DNA from: Nitrospira sp. CR1.2
GTDB lineage: Bacteria; Nitrospirota; Nitrospiria; Nitrospirales; Nitrospiraceae
Reading direction: 5' to 3'
NCBI GenBank assembly: GCA_014055495.1
Contig: WIAG01000002.1
Location: forward strand, 85,472-149,471
DNA: 64,000 bases
Shown: positions 26,351 through 35,335 of the stretch, piece by piece
Position numbering within the stretch: the first letter of the stretch is position 1
Layout of the letters: the number at the start of each line of letters is the position of its first letter
Notes under the pieces: generated by a model
Database searches by the model: none
Seen by the model: only the letters and a program-made list of their open reading frames with translations
Told to the model about the DNA's origin: nothing
Position numbers and translations under genes: made by a program

Positions 26351-27358
26351 CTATCGCGCTCCCCTCGTGCCATCAAGGATCCCTCGCTCGGCGCGAAGAT
26401 CGGCCTCGACCATCATCCTGATGAGTTCCCCAAAGGACACCTTCGGTTCCCACCCCAACACCCGTTTGGCCTTTGACGCATCACCGATCAGCAGATCCAC
26501 TTCGGTCGGTCGATAATAACGGGGATCAATTTTCACATACTGTTTCCAGTCCAGATCGAGATAGCTGAAAGTCTGCTCCAGAAAATCTCGCACCGTATGC
26601 GTTTCACCCGTGGCAATCACATAGTCATCAGGTTGATCGGCTTGCAACATCATCCACATCGCCGTGACGTAATCGCCGGCAAATCCCCAATCCCGCTTGG
26701 CGTCAAGATTTCCGAGAAACAATTCCTGCTGAACGCCTAATTTGATACGAGCGGCGGCGCGAGTGATCTTACGGGTAACGAACGTCTCTCCCCGTCGGGG
26801 CGACTCATGATTGAACAAAATACCGCTACAGGCAAAGAGATTGTATGCCTCGCGGTAGTTGACCGTGATCCAATGGGCATAGACCTTGGCCGCCCCATAC
26901 GGACTGCGTGGATAAAAGGGCGTGGTTTCCCGCTGAGGGATCTCCTGTACCAGGCCAAACATTTCGCTGGACGAGGCCTGATAAAACTTCGGGTGAATGC
27001 CTGATTCACGAATCGCCTCTAACAGACGAACGGCCCCCAGAGCCGTGACCTCGGCGGTATATTCAGGGACATCGAAGCTCACGCGCACGTGGCTCTGCGC
27101 ACCTAAGTTGTAAATCTCATCCGGCTGAATCATGCGAAGAATTTTATTCAGCGAGCTTGCGTCGTTCAAATCTCCGTAAACCAGCCGCAACCTCGGTTCA
27201 GCGACATGCGGATCCTGGTAGATCGCGTCGATCCTGGCGGTATTGAAGGAACTGGATCGCCGGATAATGCCATGCACTTCGTATCCCTTCGACAACAACA
27301 GCTCTGCGAGATATGATCCATCCTGTCCGCTGATGCCGGTAATCAATGCCTTTTTCAC
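26351..27358 (-). CDS. gmd: GDP-mannose 4,6-dehydratase
   Basis: NADP-dependent SDR enzyme of 335 aa producing GDP-4-keto-6-deoxy-D-mannose. Rossmann start [19 protein letters not shown], the [12 protein letters not shown] loop, and the catalytic SSSEMFG and [10 protein letters not shown] (YxxxK). Length is usual. It ends 2 bp before the fucose synthase, the next pathway step, so the pair would make GDP-fucose. If that synthase is broken, the intermediate might go to another 6-deoxy sugar. Confidence 0.96.
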   Translation of the reverse strand: MKKALITGISGQDGSYLAELLLSKGYEVHGIIRRSSSFNTARIDAIYQDPHVAEPRLRLVYGDLNDASSLNKILRMIQPDEIYNLGAQSHVRVSFDVPEYTAEVTALGAVRLLEAIRESGIHPKFYQASSSEMFGLVQEIPQRETTPFYPRSPYGAAKVYAHWITVNYREAYNLFACSGILFNHESPRRGETFVTRKITRAAARIKLGVQQELFLGNLDAKRDWGFAGDYVTAMWMMLQADQPDDYVIATGETHTVRDFLEQTFSYLDLDWKQYVKIDPRYYRPTEVDLLIGDASKAKRVLGWEPKVSFGELIRMMVEADLRAERGILDGTRGAR

Positions 27359-27452
27359 GGTGTTGCCTCACTCTGTTGTTACAACCTGAATTCTCCGACC
27401 GACTCCGCAGACGGCTCGGCTGCCGGCCCTGCCTGACACGATACTCGTCTCC

Positions 27453-28466
27453 CTATCCTCGTCCCATGCCTTGAAAGATCTGCCGCTCACACCAGGCATA
27501 CGTCTGCTCTAGGCCTTCTTGAATACTTGTCTTGGGAGACCAATCGAGGAGAGTGTGCGCCCTGGTCCAATCTGCCGCCCGATCGACATCCCCTTCCGGC
27601 TTACTGGTATCGAAACGAATGTCGATTGGCTTGCGGGAAATCGCACAGACCCGCTCCGCAATTTCCTTGATCGACGTACTGTAATCCGGACCGATCTGGA
27701 TGACGCCTTGATTCATCCCCTTGGTGGCCACGGACACCAAGGCATCCACAATATCGCTCACGAATACAAACGCCCGTCGCTGCTTGCCAGATCCCCAGAC
27801 TACAAACTCTTCATCCGGATGCCGAATGGCTTTGCGAATCAGAGAAGGAATGACCTGCGACTTTTCCGGCGACATTTCACAGTGCGGACCGTACACGTTG
27901 TGGAAGCGGAGAATGCCGATGTCGAGCAACTTTTCTTTCCTAGCCAAATCACAACCCATTTCCCCCATCAGCTTGCTCCAACCGTAAGAAGACTCCGGTG
28001 ACGCGGGATAGACATCGTCTTCTTTGAACGGGGGCGGATTCAATTTGCTTTGGCGTTCAGCGGGATAACTGCACGCAGTCCCGACATACACGTAGGACGA
28101 GGCCTTATTCGCAATAGCCGCCCGTAACATGTTGGAGTCAATGATCAGGTTCGTATTGAACAGCGAAAACTGGTTACCGAATACATAGTTGATACCGGCG
28201 ACCACATCAGCCAGGTGATAGACGATGTCCTGTCCTTCCGTCGCTCGTTCGCAGTTTCGATAGTCCGCGAGGTCCAGTTCCAAAAAGCGGTGTTCCAAAT
28301 CAATCACCGGTACACCGTCCTCTCCGATCAAGTTTGATTTCTTGCCCCGCCAGAGATTGTCCGCGACCGTCACCTGTGCGCCTTCGGCGGCAAGCCGGGT
28401 CACGAGATGAGACCCGATCTGGCCGGCTCCTCCGGTGACAAGTACGCGTTTATTTTTCCAGTACAT
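27453..28466 (-). CDS. NAD-dependent epimerase/dehydratase (extended SDR)
   Basis: Nucleotide-sugar modifying enzyme of 337 aa. NAD-binding VLVTGGAGQIGSHLVTRL, then VYHLADVVAGINYVFGNQFS, VGTACSYPAE and the active-site Tyr-Lys in SSYGWSKLMGE. The C-terminal part (WGSGKQRRAFVFVSDIVDAL) fits sugar-nucleotide epimerases such as GDP-mannose 3,5-epimerase. Exact substrate is not determined. It lies between gmd and the GMC oxidoreductase in the polysaccharide locus. Confidence 0.85.
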   Translation of the reverse strand: MYWKNKRVLVTGGAGQIGSHLVTRLAAEGAQVTVADNLWRGKKSNLIGEDGVPVIDLEHRFLELDLADYRNCERATEGQDIVYHLADVVAGINYVFGNQFSLFNTNLIIDSNMLRAAIANKASSYVYVGTACSYPAERQSKLNPPPFKEDDVYPASPESSYGWSKLMGEMGCDLARKEKLLDIGILRFHNVYGPHCEMSPEKSQVIPSLIRKAIRHPDEEFVVWGSGKQRRAFVFVSDIVDALVSVATKGMNQGVIQIGPDYSTSIKEIAERVCAISRKPIDIRFDTSKPEGDVDRAADWTRAHTLLDWSPKTSIQEGLEQTYAWCERQIFQGMGRG

Positions 28467-28496
28467 GGTGTTCCCCTTTCCCGCTGCAATAAGTTC

Positions 28497-30155
28497 TCAG
28501 TCTCGCATGGTGTCCGAATGTGTTTTCTTCAAATGATCAGCAACGCGCAGCGCCATGGCGACGATCGTCAACGTCGGATTGGCGTGGCTGGACGTCGGAA
28601 ATACCGAGCTGCTGGCAACGAACAGATTGCCGATACCATGCACACGACACTGTGCATCGACTACCCCGAGGGAAGGATCGGCCGACATCCGTGTGGTTCC
28701 GATGTGATGCCCAAGGACGGCTTTCACGTCCCGCATCAATTCCGATACATCTGCTCCAAGATACGTCAGATAGCCGCAATCCTGTCGGCGAAGCTCTTGA
28801 TCCAGCAGCCTGTGGGATCGCTGTACACTCTCTCGATCTTGCTCCGTCACCTGAAAATTGAGCCGCACCCGCGGCATCCCCAATTCATCCTGCACGTCAT
28901 CCAGCGTCACCCGGTTGTCGGGATGTGGAATCTGCTCGCTCTGGAAATACAGGTAGTATGTATTCGAGCGCGAGCGCATGAGCAGAGAAGGAATACGCCG
29001 TCTCTGAAGGAGCCGTTTTCGTCCGAACTTGGGCAGCACCGACAAGGCCTGAGGTGATCCCATCAGAATGTTCTTGAGATGCCGCCAGTAGAGCGCGTAC
29101 TTACCCGTCCCCAGCTCCTCCTGCTGCCTACCGCCCAGCAGCCGTTTCAGCAAAAACGTGGCGGACAGCACCGCGTTGCCGTGACCGGGGTCTCCGAGCA
29201 GCGGTCGATCCAACAACATGTAGAGATTCAGCAGTTCATGGCGTCGCTGTGCGGCCTCAGAGAAGCCGATCCGTCGACGGCAAAACACGCCTTGCGGATC
29301 CGCCTCATATCCAAACATCACCTCTTGCCCCCCCGTGAGGGTGATGCTGGCGATCACCCCGTGAATGTGGGACATGTACCCGCGCCCCAGCCAATCCGAA
29401 TGGTTGCCGATTCCATCTCGATGCACGCGCCGAGAGGCCAGCAACAGTCGGGTGGTTTCCAGTCCGCCCCCCGCCAGCACAATAGTCCGTGCACGGACAT
29501 GGAAACGACGGCCGGCGAACGTCGCCACTTCGACCGACTCGATGCGGGCGCCGTCCGACGAGGCGTGCAATTCGACCACCGGTGCGTGCAGCAGGACACG
29601 CACCTGTTCAGCTTTGGCGAGATCCGCTCGATACGCTTTGCCAAATTGCGTCGGCGGGCTCCATCGTTCGATCCCCGCGGTGCTGACCTCCCCGTCTTCG
29701 AAGCCCGGCAACATTGAAGAAGGCGCACCGGGAAGCGCCGAGGCCACCATGTAGTCGTACTCGCCGCACTCGCAGTAGACATGCGCGCGTCGATAGTAGT
29801 CGTGCATCTCTTTCTGCGGAAACGGCCAGCCGCTGTGTGGCACCCAGTCGCGCTGATCAAAGTCGAGAGAATCAAAAGGAATACAGCGTCCTCCCCACAG
29901 GGACGTGGTGCCACCGAGCTGTCGGTACCGGGCCTGATCCAGGGGCACGTGGCGAACTGCATCATTGAGTGCGCCTTGATACAGCGCCTGACTCTCGCCG
30001 GCTCGCGTTTTCCCACCGGCTTCGAGCAGAATGATACTCTGGCCGGTCCCCCGGAGTTCCATAGCCAGAGTGATGCCGGCGGCGCCTGCCCCTACGATGC
30101 AGATGTCCGCCGACAGCGGATGCCCGTCGGGGACCGTGTTTGCATCAAGCAACAT
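28497..30155 (-). CDS. GMC-family FAD-dependent oxidoreductase
   Basis: Flavoprotein of 552 aa. FAD-binding ICIVGAGAAGITLAMELRG near the N-terminus, GGTTSLWGGRCIPFD, and a C-terminal GMC domain with HHIGTTRMSADPSLGVVDAQ and NLFVASSSVFPTSSHANPTL. It would oxidise an alcohol, perhaps of a sugar or a lipid-linked intermediate. No signal peptide seen, so cytoplasmic. It overlaps the aldo/keto reductase gene by 11 bp, and the two probably act in series. GMC enzymes are uncommon in polysaccharide loci but do occur there. Confidence 0.88.
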   Translation of the reverse strand: MLLDANTVPDGHPLSADICIVGAGAAGITLAMELRGTGQSIILLEAGGKTRAGESQALYQGALNDAVRHVPLDQARYRQLGGTTSLWGGRCIPFDSLDFDQRDWVPHSGWPFPQKEMHDYYRRAHVYCECGEYDYMVASALPGAPSSMLPGFEDGEVSTAGIERWSPPTQFGKAYRADLAKAEQVRVLLHAPVVELHASSDGARIESVEVATFAGRRFHVRARTIVLAGGGLETTRLLLASRRVHRDGIGNHSDWLGRGYMSHIHGVIASITLTGGQEVMFGYEADPQGVFCRRRIGFSEAAQRRHELLNLYMLLDRPLLGDPGHGNAVLSATFLLKRLLGGRQQEELGTGKYALYWRHLKNILMGSPQALSVLPKFGRKRLLQRRRIPSLLMRSRSNTYYLYFQSEQIPHPDNRVTLDDVQDELGMPRVRLNFQVTEQDRESVQRSHRLLDQELRRQDCGYLTYLGADVSELMRDVKAVLGHHIGTTRMSADPSLGVVDAQCRVHGIGNLFVASSSVFPTSSHANPTLTIVAMALRVADHLKKTHSDTMRD

Positions 30156-31011
30156 GGACGCACCTGACTATTTCTTCGATCGCCTGAAGATTTTCACGCA
30201 AATGCGCTCGGCACCCCATACCGGCCAGCAACACACCGATTTCCGAACGTTGAACCAGCGGCCGGAACGCGTCGGCTATGGACCCGTCAGGCTGCGTGTT
30301 TCGAGACAACACCTCACGCGCAATCACTCCGACGCCGAGCGCACCTGCGCGTTCAAGAATCGGCAGGGCCGAGTCAACTCGACTGCGGTCGAGAGGGACC
30401 TGCACGCAGGCGACACCAGATTGTCCGATCCATGAGTCGGCGTCCACTAAGGAACGGCAGGAGACTCCGAAGTGACGCAGCTTGCCGTCTTCCTTCAAGC
30501 GCACGAGCAATTCACACACCTCATCGCGCTGCGGAAGATTAATCGGGGGATTGTGTAAGAGGAACAGATCGAGACACTCCACCCCCAAGCGCTGTAAACT
30601 TCCCTCGATCCGGCGACGCAGATACTCGGGATCGAAACACTGACGTTCCTGGCGACGCCGCGTGCTTGTAGTGACCCCTCGGGCGGACGACCATCGCCGC
30701 AGCAAAACGTTCAGCATCGGCTTGGCCATGCGAACAAGGCCCTCCACCGGACCGACCGTGAGACCTGCCTTGGTGCAGAGAATCATGCCGTCACCGTGAT
30801 CCCGATAGACACGCCCAAGCAATCGCTCGCTATCGCCTTGTCCATACACGTCCGCCGTATCGAAAAATGTAATACCCGAATCTCTGGCCGCACGAAGCGT
30901 CGCTTCGACTTCGCCCCGCGAATGGCGCGTCGCCAGAGACGCGATCATCGAACATCCAAATCCCAGCAGGGAGGGCCTCAGATCCGTATTACCGAGCCTG
31001 CGATACTGCAC
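30145..31011 (-). CDS. aldo/keto reductase
   Basis: NADPH-dependent reductase of about 288 aa. Catalytic tetrad visible: Asp and Tyr in FFDTADVYGQGDSERLLG, Lys in LCTKAGL, His in FLLHNPP. The GTG at 31011 is chosen because AGGAGGGG lies just upstream and the family begins near YRRLGNTDLRPSLLGFG; a longer frame to 31041 has no ribosome site. It starts inside the 3' end of the glycosyltransferase gene and overlaps the GMC gene. Confidence 0.87.
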   Translation of the reverse strand: MQYRRLGNTDLRPSLLGFGCSMIASLATRHSRGEVEATLRAARDSGITFFDTADVYGQGDSERLLGRVYRDHGDGMILCTKAGLTVGPVEGLVRMAKPMLNVLLRRWSSARGVTTSTRRRQERQCFDPEYLRRRIEGSLQRLGVECLDLFLLHNPPINLPQRDEVCELLVRLKEDGKLRHFGVSCRSLVDADSWIGQSGVACVQVPLDRSRVDSALPILERAGALGVGVIAREVLSRNTQPDGSIADAFRPLVQRSEIGVLLAGMGCRAHLRENLQAIEEIVRCVHVA

Positions 31012-32140
31012 AATCAGCGCCCCTCCTGAGCAGATCAGCATACCGCCCCTCGGTCAGACCCGCGATGGTCTCCCAGGAGATCTCCCCCGCCGCAGCCCGG
31101 ACATTCGCACGCATCCGCGCATACAGCACCTCATCACGCAGCAATCGCACAATGGCGTTCGCCAACACATCCGGGGCTTTCGGGGGCACGAGCAACCCCG
31201 TCGATTCATCTCCCACGACTTCATCGAATCCACCCACCCGCGTGGCGATCACCGGTTTTCCGAACCCGAACGCCGAAGCCAAGACCCCACTGTTCCATCC
31301 GTTCTCATACGGCAGGACAAGAAACTTGGCGGCAGTGAAGTAGCCGGCCATTTGGGAGAAAGTTGCGTACTCCGGTACCAGCCGAACCCGCTCCTGCAGC
31401 CCCGATTCCGCCAGCTGACGCTGCAAGGGTGCGATATCCATCAGCGGCTTCCCGACGATCAGGATCAGCGCGTTCGGGACCTGCCGAATCACTTCCGGCG
31501 CGGCAGCAAGCAGGGTATGGATGCCTTTCCGCGGTTCGATCAGGCCAAAGCAGAGCACCACCTGGGCTCCATCCGGAATATTCGGCGTCTCCCGCGCCAC
31601 ATGCCTACGCACAAACGCCGTCAAATCGGCGATGGGAAGCACGGTAATCCGATCGCGAGACACACCGAAGTGTTGCACCACAAGAGGCTCATTCTGTTTC
31701 GCATTCAGAAACACATGCCGCATTCTGGAGTAGAGAAAGCGAAAGGCCTTGATGTGATACGGCCGCAGCGAATTGGGCAGGACATCCTGCGGGGTATACA
31801 CAAACGTCGCGCGACTCATCAGTCTCAAGACCATCCAGAGCAGAATATAGAGGGCCGGATGTTGAGCTCCCTGCAGGTGAATAATCTGCGGTCGGAACGT
31901 CAGACAATGCCAGAGCAACTTCACAAGCCTGCCGGGTCTTGGCCGATATCGATCGAACACTTCGAGGGCTCTGTACCTTCGTGGATAGTCCGCCAGCTCG
32001 AATCCCAATCCGGTCACAAGGGTAACACGATGCCCTCTCTCTGCCAGAGCATTGGCCAAGTTATGCGTGTATTGCACCGTGCCGGCTCGAGGAGCCGGTG
32101 CAATGAACATGATGCGCAATCCGTCGGTCGCTGTGCCCAT
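30989..32140 (-). CDS. glycosyltransferase, GT4 type
   Basis: GT-B fold enzyme of 383 aa. N-terminal IMFIAPAPRAGTVQYTHNLA, then a central VVLCFGLIEPRKGIHTLLAA and the donor-binding VLPYENGWNSGVLASAFGFG with its EX7E-like spacing (here Glu at the first position only partly clear). It probably adds a sugar from a nucleotide donor to the lipid-linked repeat. Donor and acceptor unknown. Followed by the aldo/keto reductase gene, which overlaps it. Confidence 0.87.
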   Translation of the reverse strand: MGTATDGLRIMFIAPAPRAGTVQYTHNLANALAERGHRVTLVTGLGFELADYPRRYRALEVFDRYRPRPGRLVKLLWHCLTFRPQIIHLQGAQHPALYILLWMVLRLMSRATFVYTPQDVLPNSLRPYHIKAFRFLYSRMRHVFLNAKQNEPLVVQHFGVSRDRITVLPIADLTAFVRRHVARETPNIPDGAQVVLCFGLIEPRKGIHTLLAAAPEVIRQVPNALILIVGKPLMDIAPLQRQLAESGLQERVRLVPEYATFSQMAGYFTAAKFLVLPYENGWNSGVLASAFGFGKPVIATRVGGFDEVVGDESTGLLVPPKAPDVLANAIVRLLRDEVLYARMRANVRAAAGEISWETIAGLTEGRYADLLRRGADCAVSQAR

Positions 32141-32199
32141 GGTTACTGTCGCCTACTGTTGTACATGGTGACTCTCACCGATTCTTCCACAACGCCCAC

Positions 32200-33579
32200 T
32201 CAGAACGTCGCGATCAAGCGCAAGCTCACTTTGTTTGCGAGACGATTCGCAGAGGTTCCCAAAATGTCTTCACGCTGGTCGAACATGTCATACCCCAGCC
32301 GAGTCACCAGCCAAGAGGCGGGCGTGTACGAAATGCCGACATTCCACTTCAGCGTATGCACGGTCAAATCGTCCGATCTGGTGCTTGTCAAAATCCAGGT
32401 CAGGCCGGCATCGAACAGAAAGTCATTCGCCAGACGAATCTTGGTCGAAGCACGAATAAAATCTCCGACAAGCGGTTGACTCAGTCCACCCGACGGCGGA
32501 AACACGTCCCGCATATAACTGATCTCGTACAAGGCATCGCCGATCGATTTTTTGATGGAGGCCTGTGCGAGCACTTCGATCGTAGAAGGGTTGGGTTCCA
32601 CGCGAACCGCACCGATCGTTCCACTCACCACCAAGGTTTCCGACAGATCGAATTCCTGAGCGACCAACGCCGAATGCGAGTGAAAATCACGCCCCTGCTG
32701 GAAATCGAAGAAGCGAAACCGGTACTTCACTGTGGTACGACTCCACTGCGCTTCCCGGACTCTCGCCCCGACCTCGCCTTCGTGAGTCATGCTGTTGATG
32801 GCTCCGGGCGCATCGGTGGACCACAGGAAATTGGCATAGTTCGTCAACAGATCGACCGACGGCGTCAGGCGATGGCGCACCATCAACGCACCGAGATTGA
32901 TCGACGTTCGCCCAAATGTGCCCATCACTCCCGGCGTCACTTGCTCAGTCGGATCTTGAAAAGACTCAAACCGTTCGAAGACGGTCAACGTTGTGCGATC
33001 GGTCAGATTCCACAGCCCCAGCAGTTCCCCGTTCTGCCGCGAGACCGCACGATTTTGGTTCGTGTTATTCGCGTATACACGTGACTCAATCGAATACTCT
33101 GCCCTGAGTTCGCCATCCCGCCCTGACGTGGTGTACCCCAATCCTGGTGCAATTGTGGTGATATAGTCTGTCCCGCGATTCTGCGCGGTAAAGAACACGT
33201 TATCCGTATACTGCTCGGTAATGGTCAGACGGGGGGTAAACCCCTCCCGGCGGGTCGGAACCCCCAAAAGTAACTTTTCCGAGACCGGCATCCGTTCGTA
33301 CCCCATCTGATTCTGCCAAGACGGCAGTTCGCCGAATTCCCGCTTTGGCCGAACAAACTCCCCGTTGTCCGGTTCCTCCGCCGACACGATCGGCAGAGCG
33401 AGCCATGGCGCTACGGCCAAGGCCATTCCCGCCATCGGAAGACGCAACCAGCGGCCGACCGCCCTGGCGAGTCTTCTCCCACACTCGAAGCCGATTCCCT
33501 GCCCGTCCCTGAGCCCAACGGCTTCGATCAGGCGCTGCATGCTCTGTGACACGTGCTGTCGCTTTCGTCCCGGGATCAT
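32200..33579 (-). CDS. outer-membrane beta-barrel protein of polysaccharide locus
   Basis: Exported protein of 459 aa. A long Arg-rich leader ends in a hydrophobic stretch MAGMALAVAPWLALPIVSAE (signal peptide), then a barrel with alternating strands: RLTITEQYTDNVFFTAQN, YTTSGRDGELRAEYSIESRV. The chain ends VSLRLIATF with a terminal Phe, typical for BAM substrates. It resembles the BBP2-type barrels found beside exopolysaccharide export genes. It may form part of an outer-membrane exit or a surface anchor. It is 16 bp downstream of the export gene. Confidence 0.8.
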   Translation of the reverse strand: MIPGRKRQHVSQSMQRLIEAVGLRDGQGIGFECGRRLARAVGRWLRLPMAGMALAVAPWLALPIVSAEEPDNGEFVRPKREFGELPSWQNQMGYERMPVSEKLLLGVPTRREGFTPRLTITEQYTDNVFFTAQNRGTDYITTIAPGLGYTTSGRDGELRAEYSIESRVYANNTNQNRAVSRQNGELLGLWNLTDRTTLTVFERFESFQDPTEQVTPGVMGTFGRTSINLGALMVRHRLTPSVDLLTNYANFLWSTDAPGAINSMTHEGEVGARVREAQWSRTTVKYRFRFFDFQQGRDFHSHSALVAQEFDLSETLVVSGTIGAVRVEPNPSTIEVLAQASIKKSIGDALYEISYMRDVFPPSGGLSQPLVGDFIRASTKIRLANDFLFDAGLTWILTSTRSDDLTVHTLKWNVGISYTPASWLVTRLGYDMFDQREDILGTSANRLANKVSLRLIATF

Positions 33580-33595
33580 GAGTGCAGTCGCCGTC

Positions 33596-34198
33596 CTACG
33601 GAACGATTACCGTGTCTCCAGGCCGAAGCATCACATTCTGGTTGCTATCTTCACCCTGAACGAATTTGCTGTAATTGAAGGGGATTCTTTGCTCTCCACT
33701 CCGCCCTGGATTCACGATAAAGATCTTATTCCGAGAGGCAAACGTGGTCAGACCTCGAGCCATCGCCAACGCCTGGATCACGGTCACCGGCCCTTTCAAG
33801 TCGAACACCCCAGGCTGCATCACTTCACCCAGGACAAAGATGCGAAAGCTGTGCGTCGCCTCCAGGATCACCGTGACCTGGGGATCCTGGATATGCTGTT
33901 TGAGCTGCTTGTTAATGCGTTCCTCGATCTCTCCCAACGTGAGCCCCTTCGCCTCAATTTCGCCGATCAACGGATAGTTGATCTTTCCGTCAGGACGGAC
34001 CGTGACAATGGTCGAGAGTTCCTTGTGCTTCCAGATGAAGACATTCAGCACGTCGCCCGCACCCAAACGGAACGGACCGCTCCAGTTCACATCAGTCGCC
34101 GGCACTGCCGCTGGTTCAGGCTCGGATGCTTGCGCCCCTGCTGCCACGCACAACGCCATCAAGAGAACCACCCAGATCGTGTGAAGAATACGTCGCAT
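33596..34198 (-). CDS. polysaccharide export protein, Wza-like
   Basis: Short periplasmic export protein of 200 aa. Signal peptide VVLLMALCVAAGAQAS; then the Poly_export domain (LGAGDVLNVFIWKHKELSTI, VRPDGKINYPLIGEIEAKGL) and a SLBB domain (FRIFVLGEVMQPGVFDLKGP). Unlike E. coli Wza there is no clear lipobox and only one SLBB, so it is about half the usual length and the pore-forming C-terminal helix is absent. The neighbouring barrel may complete the channel. Confidence 0.92.
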   Translation of the reverse strand: MRRILHTIWVVLLMALCVAAGAQASEPEPAAVPATDVNWSGPFRLGAGDVLNVFIWKHKELSTIVTVRPDGKINYPLIGEIEAKGLTLGEIEERINKQLKQHIQDPQVTVILEATHSFRIFVLGEVMQPGVFDLKGPVTVIQALAMARGLTTFASRNKIFIVNPGRSGEQRIPFNYSKFVQGEDSNQNVMLRPGDTVIVP

Positions 34199-34222
34199 GA
34201 CTCGCCCTCCGTTACATGAATC

Positions 34223-35227
34223 TTAATTGGTCTTGCTCACTAACATCGGCACGGTTCGCATCAAGCCAGTCGCCATGACGGCGGCCCGACACACTAACAG
34301 GAAGGGTGCAGCCAGTCGCAACCCAGTATCCTCAGGCGGAAGCTGCCACAGAAATGGAAGAGCCGTGGCGGCAAACAACCCGCCGGCCAATCCGGCGACA
34401 TAGGCGGCATACGGCACAAGCGGCATCAACAGCAGCGCGCCCGCACCCAACACCACGGACCCGATCTGCAATTTCAGCGTTTGCGGGGTATAGGAATCAC
34501 GAATCGCTTTGCCCGGAAACCGTTTGTACACCATTACTCGCCAGTAGGCCCGACTGTGTTTCTTGCGGAGATATTGTTTCAGCGTCGACGGATGTTGATG
34601 ATAAATAATCGCCGCCGGATTGAACTTGATCTTGTACCCAGCCGTGGCCACTCGATACGACAGATCGGTATCTTCGTTGTCGGCAACCGGGAAACTCGTG
34701 TCGAACCCGCCGATGGAGCGAAATACCTCATGGCGAAAGCCCGCCGAGTAGGAAAAAACCACATCGACGTATTCTGCCGCAGCCAGTTGACGATACCGGG
34801 CCTCAAACTCGGCCTGCGCGAATCTCGCGACCAGGCTCCGTTGTTTCGTCCTATACGCGCCTTTCACGGCGGCAATCGCCGGCGATTCGAACGGCGCCAC
34901 CATTTCCTTGATCCAATCCACATGCGGCACACAATCGGCATCGGTAAACAGGAGAAATTCTCCTTGGGCCGCTTGCGCCCCGAGATTCCGCGCCGCCGCC
35001 GGACCTCGATGTGCCTGGCGGAGCACACGCACCGTCGGTTGTGCGCTGCCCCACGTTTTCACATAGCGTTCGATATACTCAGGGGTCCCATCCGTCGATT
35101 CGTCATCGACCAGTATGAGTTCGACTTCACCGGCCGGGTACGATTGCCTGGCAAAGGCATCCAGCCCGTCATGGATTGTCTTTGTGGCGTTATAAGCCGG
35201 GATGACGACCGTGACACGTATTGGCAT
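34223..35227 (-). CDS. glycosyltransferase family 2
   Basis: GT-A enzyme of 334 aa. VTVVIPAYNATKTIHDGLDA, then LILVDDESTDGTPEY, the metal-binding FTDADCVPH (DxD), and the VADNEDTDLSYR acceptor loop. Two or three hydrophobic helices at the C-terminus place it at the inner membrane. It likely extends the lipid-linked repeat on the cytoplasmic face. Donor unknown. Lies downstream of the ligase gene after a 108-bp gap, which holds no gene. Confidence 0.92.
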   Translation of the reverse strand: MPIRVTVVIPAYNATKTIHDGLDAFARQSYPAGEVELILVDDESTDGTPEYIERYVKTWGSAQPTVRVLRQAHRGPAAARNLGAQAAQGEFLLFTDADCVPHVDWIKEMVAPFESPAIAAVKGAYRTKQRSLVARFAQAEFEARYRQLAAAEYVDVVFSYSAGFRHEVFRSIGGFDTSFPVADNEDTDLSYRVATAGYKIKFNPAAIIYHQHPSTLKQYLRKKHSRAYWRVMVYKRFPGKAIRDSYTPQTLKLQIGSVVLGAGALLLMPLVPYAAYVAGLAGGLFAATALPFLWQLPPEDTGLRLAAPFLLVCRAAVMATGLMRTVPMLVSKTN

Positions 35228-35335
35228 CAGTGCCTCACTTCCGATCCGTCGCCAGGCAAGCGATTCGCGCGCTCACCTCGCCGCACCGGTGATATTCGCC
35301 TGTAATGACCGCCACACGATGATCGTTCCACTGGA

